DNA of 15,950 nucleotides from Betaproteobacteria bacterium UBA7395 (lineage in GTDB: Bacteria; Pseudomonadota; Gammaproteobacteria; Burkholderiales; Rhodocyclaceae): contig DKNF01000204.1 in NCBI GenBank assembly GCA_002470165.1, positions 1-15,950 on the forward strand, read 5' to 3'. This document shows, piece after piece, positions 15,165-15,950 of the stretch. Under the pieces are notes generated by a model that was not told the origin of the DNA, did not search any database, and saw only the letters and a program-made list of their open reading frames with translations. How positions within the stretch are numbered: the stretch's first letter is position 1; each line of letters opens with the position of its first letter. The translations under genes were made by a program, and so were the position numbers.

Positions 15165-15193
15165 AATTTAATTTAGCCGGATATATTTTTCAA
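15165..15193 (-). promoter_or_regulatory. Candidate promoter of the hns-surE-pcm-nlpD-rpoS run
   Basis: On the minus strand TTGAAA (15193-15188), a 17-nt spacer and TAAATT (15170-15165) make a fair sigma-70 promoter. Transcription would start about 30 nt before the hns ATG. The -35 box lies in one arm of a 7-bp inverted repeat (TTTCAAT 15188-15194, ATTGAAA 15201-15207), a possible operator. The surrounding 80 bases are strongly AT-rich. Confidence 0.45.
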
Positions 15194-15213
15194 TATAAAA
15201 ATTGAAACAGGAA

Positions 15214-15240
15214 ATAAAAAAACCGGCCTGAGCCGGTTTT
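15214..15240 (-). terminator. Intrinsic terminator of tRNA-Pro
   Basis: On the minus strand AAAACCGGC (15240-15232) pairs with GCCGGTTTT (15227-15219) around TCAG, and the T run continues to 15214. It lies 8 nt after the encoded CCA of tRNA-Pro and insulates hns from the ihfA-merR-tRNA transcript. Confidence 0.88.
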
Positions 15241-15248
15241 CTTATCTT

Positions 15249-15326
<78 letters not shown>

Positions 15327-15336
15327 CAAGCCGAGC

Positions 15337-15364
15337 ATTATAGCGCAAATCCGGAAAATTCAAA
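15337..15364 (-). promoter_or_regulatory. Promoter of tRNA-Pro
   Basis: On the minus strand a perfect TATAAT (15342-15337) is preceded by TTTGAA (15364-15359) with a 16-nt spacer. The GC-rich discriminator GCTCGGC follows, as in stringently controlled tRNA promoters. The start would be a few bases before the tRNA 5' end. The -35 overlaps the merR-type stop codon. Confidence 0.7.
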
Positions 15365-15737
15365 CCGACAACATCTCGATAATTGACTTCAATTCGTCAC
15401 GCAGACCGGCAGATTTTTTCTGCGCCGCTTCTGCGCCCGCAACAGGGCGCTCAACGGCACCACCCTCGTCGAGACGATTGCGCGCACCACTGATGGTAAA
15501 CCCCTGATTATAAAGAAGCTCGCGAATCCGACGCACCAGCAGCACTTCGTGATGCTGATAGTAACGGCGGTTACCCCGCCGCTTGACCGGCTTCAACTGG
15601 TTGAATTCCTGCTCCCAGTAACGCAGCACGTGCGGCTTGACGCCACACAACTCGCTGACTTCACCGATGGTGAAGTAGCGCTTGGCGGGAATGGGCGGCA
15701 GATCTTCGCTGCCGGGGGACTTAGGCCGCGATTCCAT
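15360..15737 (-). CDS. MerR-family transcriptional regulator (ihfA-linked type)
   Basis: This is a small DNA-binding regulator with an N-terminal winged helix-turn-helix of the MerR type: [20 protein letters not shown], then WEQEF and [18 protein letters not shown] helix ([21 protein letters not shown]) leads into a dimerisation coil. The C-terminus is short and has no cysteine-rich effector site, so no metal or redox sensing is indicated. Its target and signal are unknown. Homologues are regularly found directly after ihfA in betaproteobacteria. Two starts are possible, ATG 15755 and ATG 15737, both inside the end of ihfA and without a clear ribosome site. I prefer 15737 because family members have short extensions before [14 protein letters not shown]; the protein would then be 125 residues. 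Confidence 0.88.
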   Translation of the reverse strand: MESRPKSPGSEDLPPIPAKRYFTIGEVSELCGVKPHVLRYWEQEFNQLKPVKRRGNRRYYQHHEVLLVRRIRELLYNQGFTISGARNRLDEGGAVERPVAGAEAAQKKSAGLRDELKSIIEMLSV

Positions 15738-15950
15738 CAAAGGCAAGCTCGACATCGGACTTCAGTTTCTGGCTGGCGTGGAAGGTCACCACGCGCCGCG
15801 CGGTGATCGGAATTTCTTCGCCGGTCTTGGGATTGCGCCCCGGACGTTGCGGCTTGTCGCGCAACTGGAAGTTGCCGAAGCCGGACAGCTTGACGCCGTC
15901 GCCGGTTTCCAGGGCATTGCGGATTTCTTCGAAGAAGGCCTCGACCATGT
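15721..15950 (-). CDS. ihfA: Integration host factor alpha subunit, 5' part outside window
   Basis: This is the DNA-bending subunit of the IHF heterodimer, acting in recombination, replication and sigma-54 transcription. The visible 76 codons cover the C-terminal three quarters of a roughly 100-residue protein. [20 protein letters not shown] is followed by [20 protein letters not shown], the beta-arm carrying the DNA-intercalating proline, and then QKLK. The alpha assignment rests on this sequence and on the usual pheT-ihfA-merR order; HU or IHF-beta fit less well. The real start lies beyond base 15950; the in-frame ATG at 15948 is internal. The 3' end overlaps the merR-type gene. Confidence 0.93.
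   Translation of the reverse strand, partial: MVEAFFEEIRNALETGDGVKLSGFGNFQLRDKPQRPGRNPKTGEEIPITARRVVTFHASQKLKSDVELAFDGIAA

Noticed and set aside
14162..15166. 334-codon plus-strand frame opposite surE and hns
   Set aside because: It runs antisense through two conserved genes and their gap and shows no domain.

Overview
The window looks like a chromosomal stretch of a GC-rich betaproteobacterium, most likely Rhodocyclales-like (Dechloromonas/Azonexus type). The lineage is inferred from gene content: an H-NS of the short betaproteobacterial type, the surE-pcm-nlpD-rpoS block, the ihfA-merR-tRNA-Pro(GGG) tail, and a lysC-tRNA-Ser pair. No database search was possible.

Left third (1 to about 4110): accessory DNA. 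It opens with the 3' part of an IS5-family (IS903-group) insertion sequence, whose right inverted repeat ends at 787. Next come two overlapping genes for an ArdC-like antirestriction protein and a short RadC/JAB-domain protein. A 299-nt non-coding spacer holds a consensus DnaA box and a perfect 14-bp inverted repeat. A second overlapping pair encodes a Sak-type (DUF1071) single-strand annealing protein and a YqaJ-type exonuclease, a two-component recombination module like Red or SXT Bet/Exo. The block stops beside the 3' end of tRNA-Ser(GCU). It reads as one end of an integrative element or prophage remnant that protects and recombines incoming DNA; no integrase is visible.

Centre (about 4170 to 11570): core chromosome. 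On the minus strand are tRNA-Ser with its own promoter and terminator, aspartate kinase lysC (with a likely internal start for a beta subunit) and a class II-like histone-deacetylase-family amidohydrolase with a GTG start and a terminator. Divergently, on the plus strand, a tight four-gene cluster encodes a MoxR AAA+ ATPase, a DUF58 protein, a TgpA-type membrane transglutaminase and an MltB-family lytic transglycosylase. The last three junctions are 5-nt gapped or overlapping. Three of its features are unusual starts or couplings (GTG for DUF58, TTG for mltB).

Right part (11564 to 15950), all minus strand: IHF-alpha (cut by the window edge), a MerR-type regulator and tRNA-Pro with a strong stringent-type promoter and terminator. 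Then comes a compact run hns - surE - pcm - nlpD - rpoS, with gaps of 3 and about 2 nt followed by two 4-nt ATGA overlaps. It places an H-NS nucleoid protein, damaged-protein/nucleotide housekeeping, an amidase activator and the stationary-phase sigma factor on what may be a single transcript. rpoS converges on mltB with overlapping stop codons.

The most interesting observations are the antirestriction/recombination module beside tRNA-Ser with its hairpin leader, the coupling of rpoS to nlpD without a visible Shine-Dalgarno sequence, and hns at the head of the rpoS operon. No CRISPR array, toxin-antitoxin pair or clearly novel defence operon was seen.
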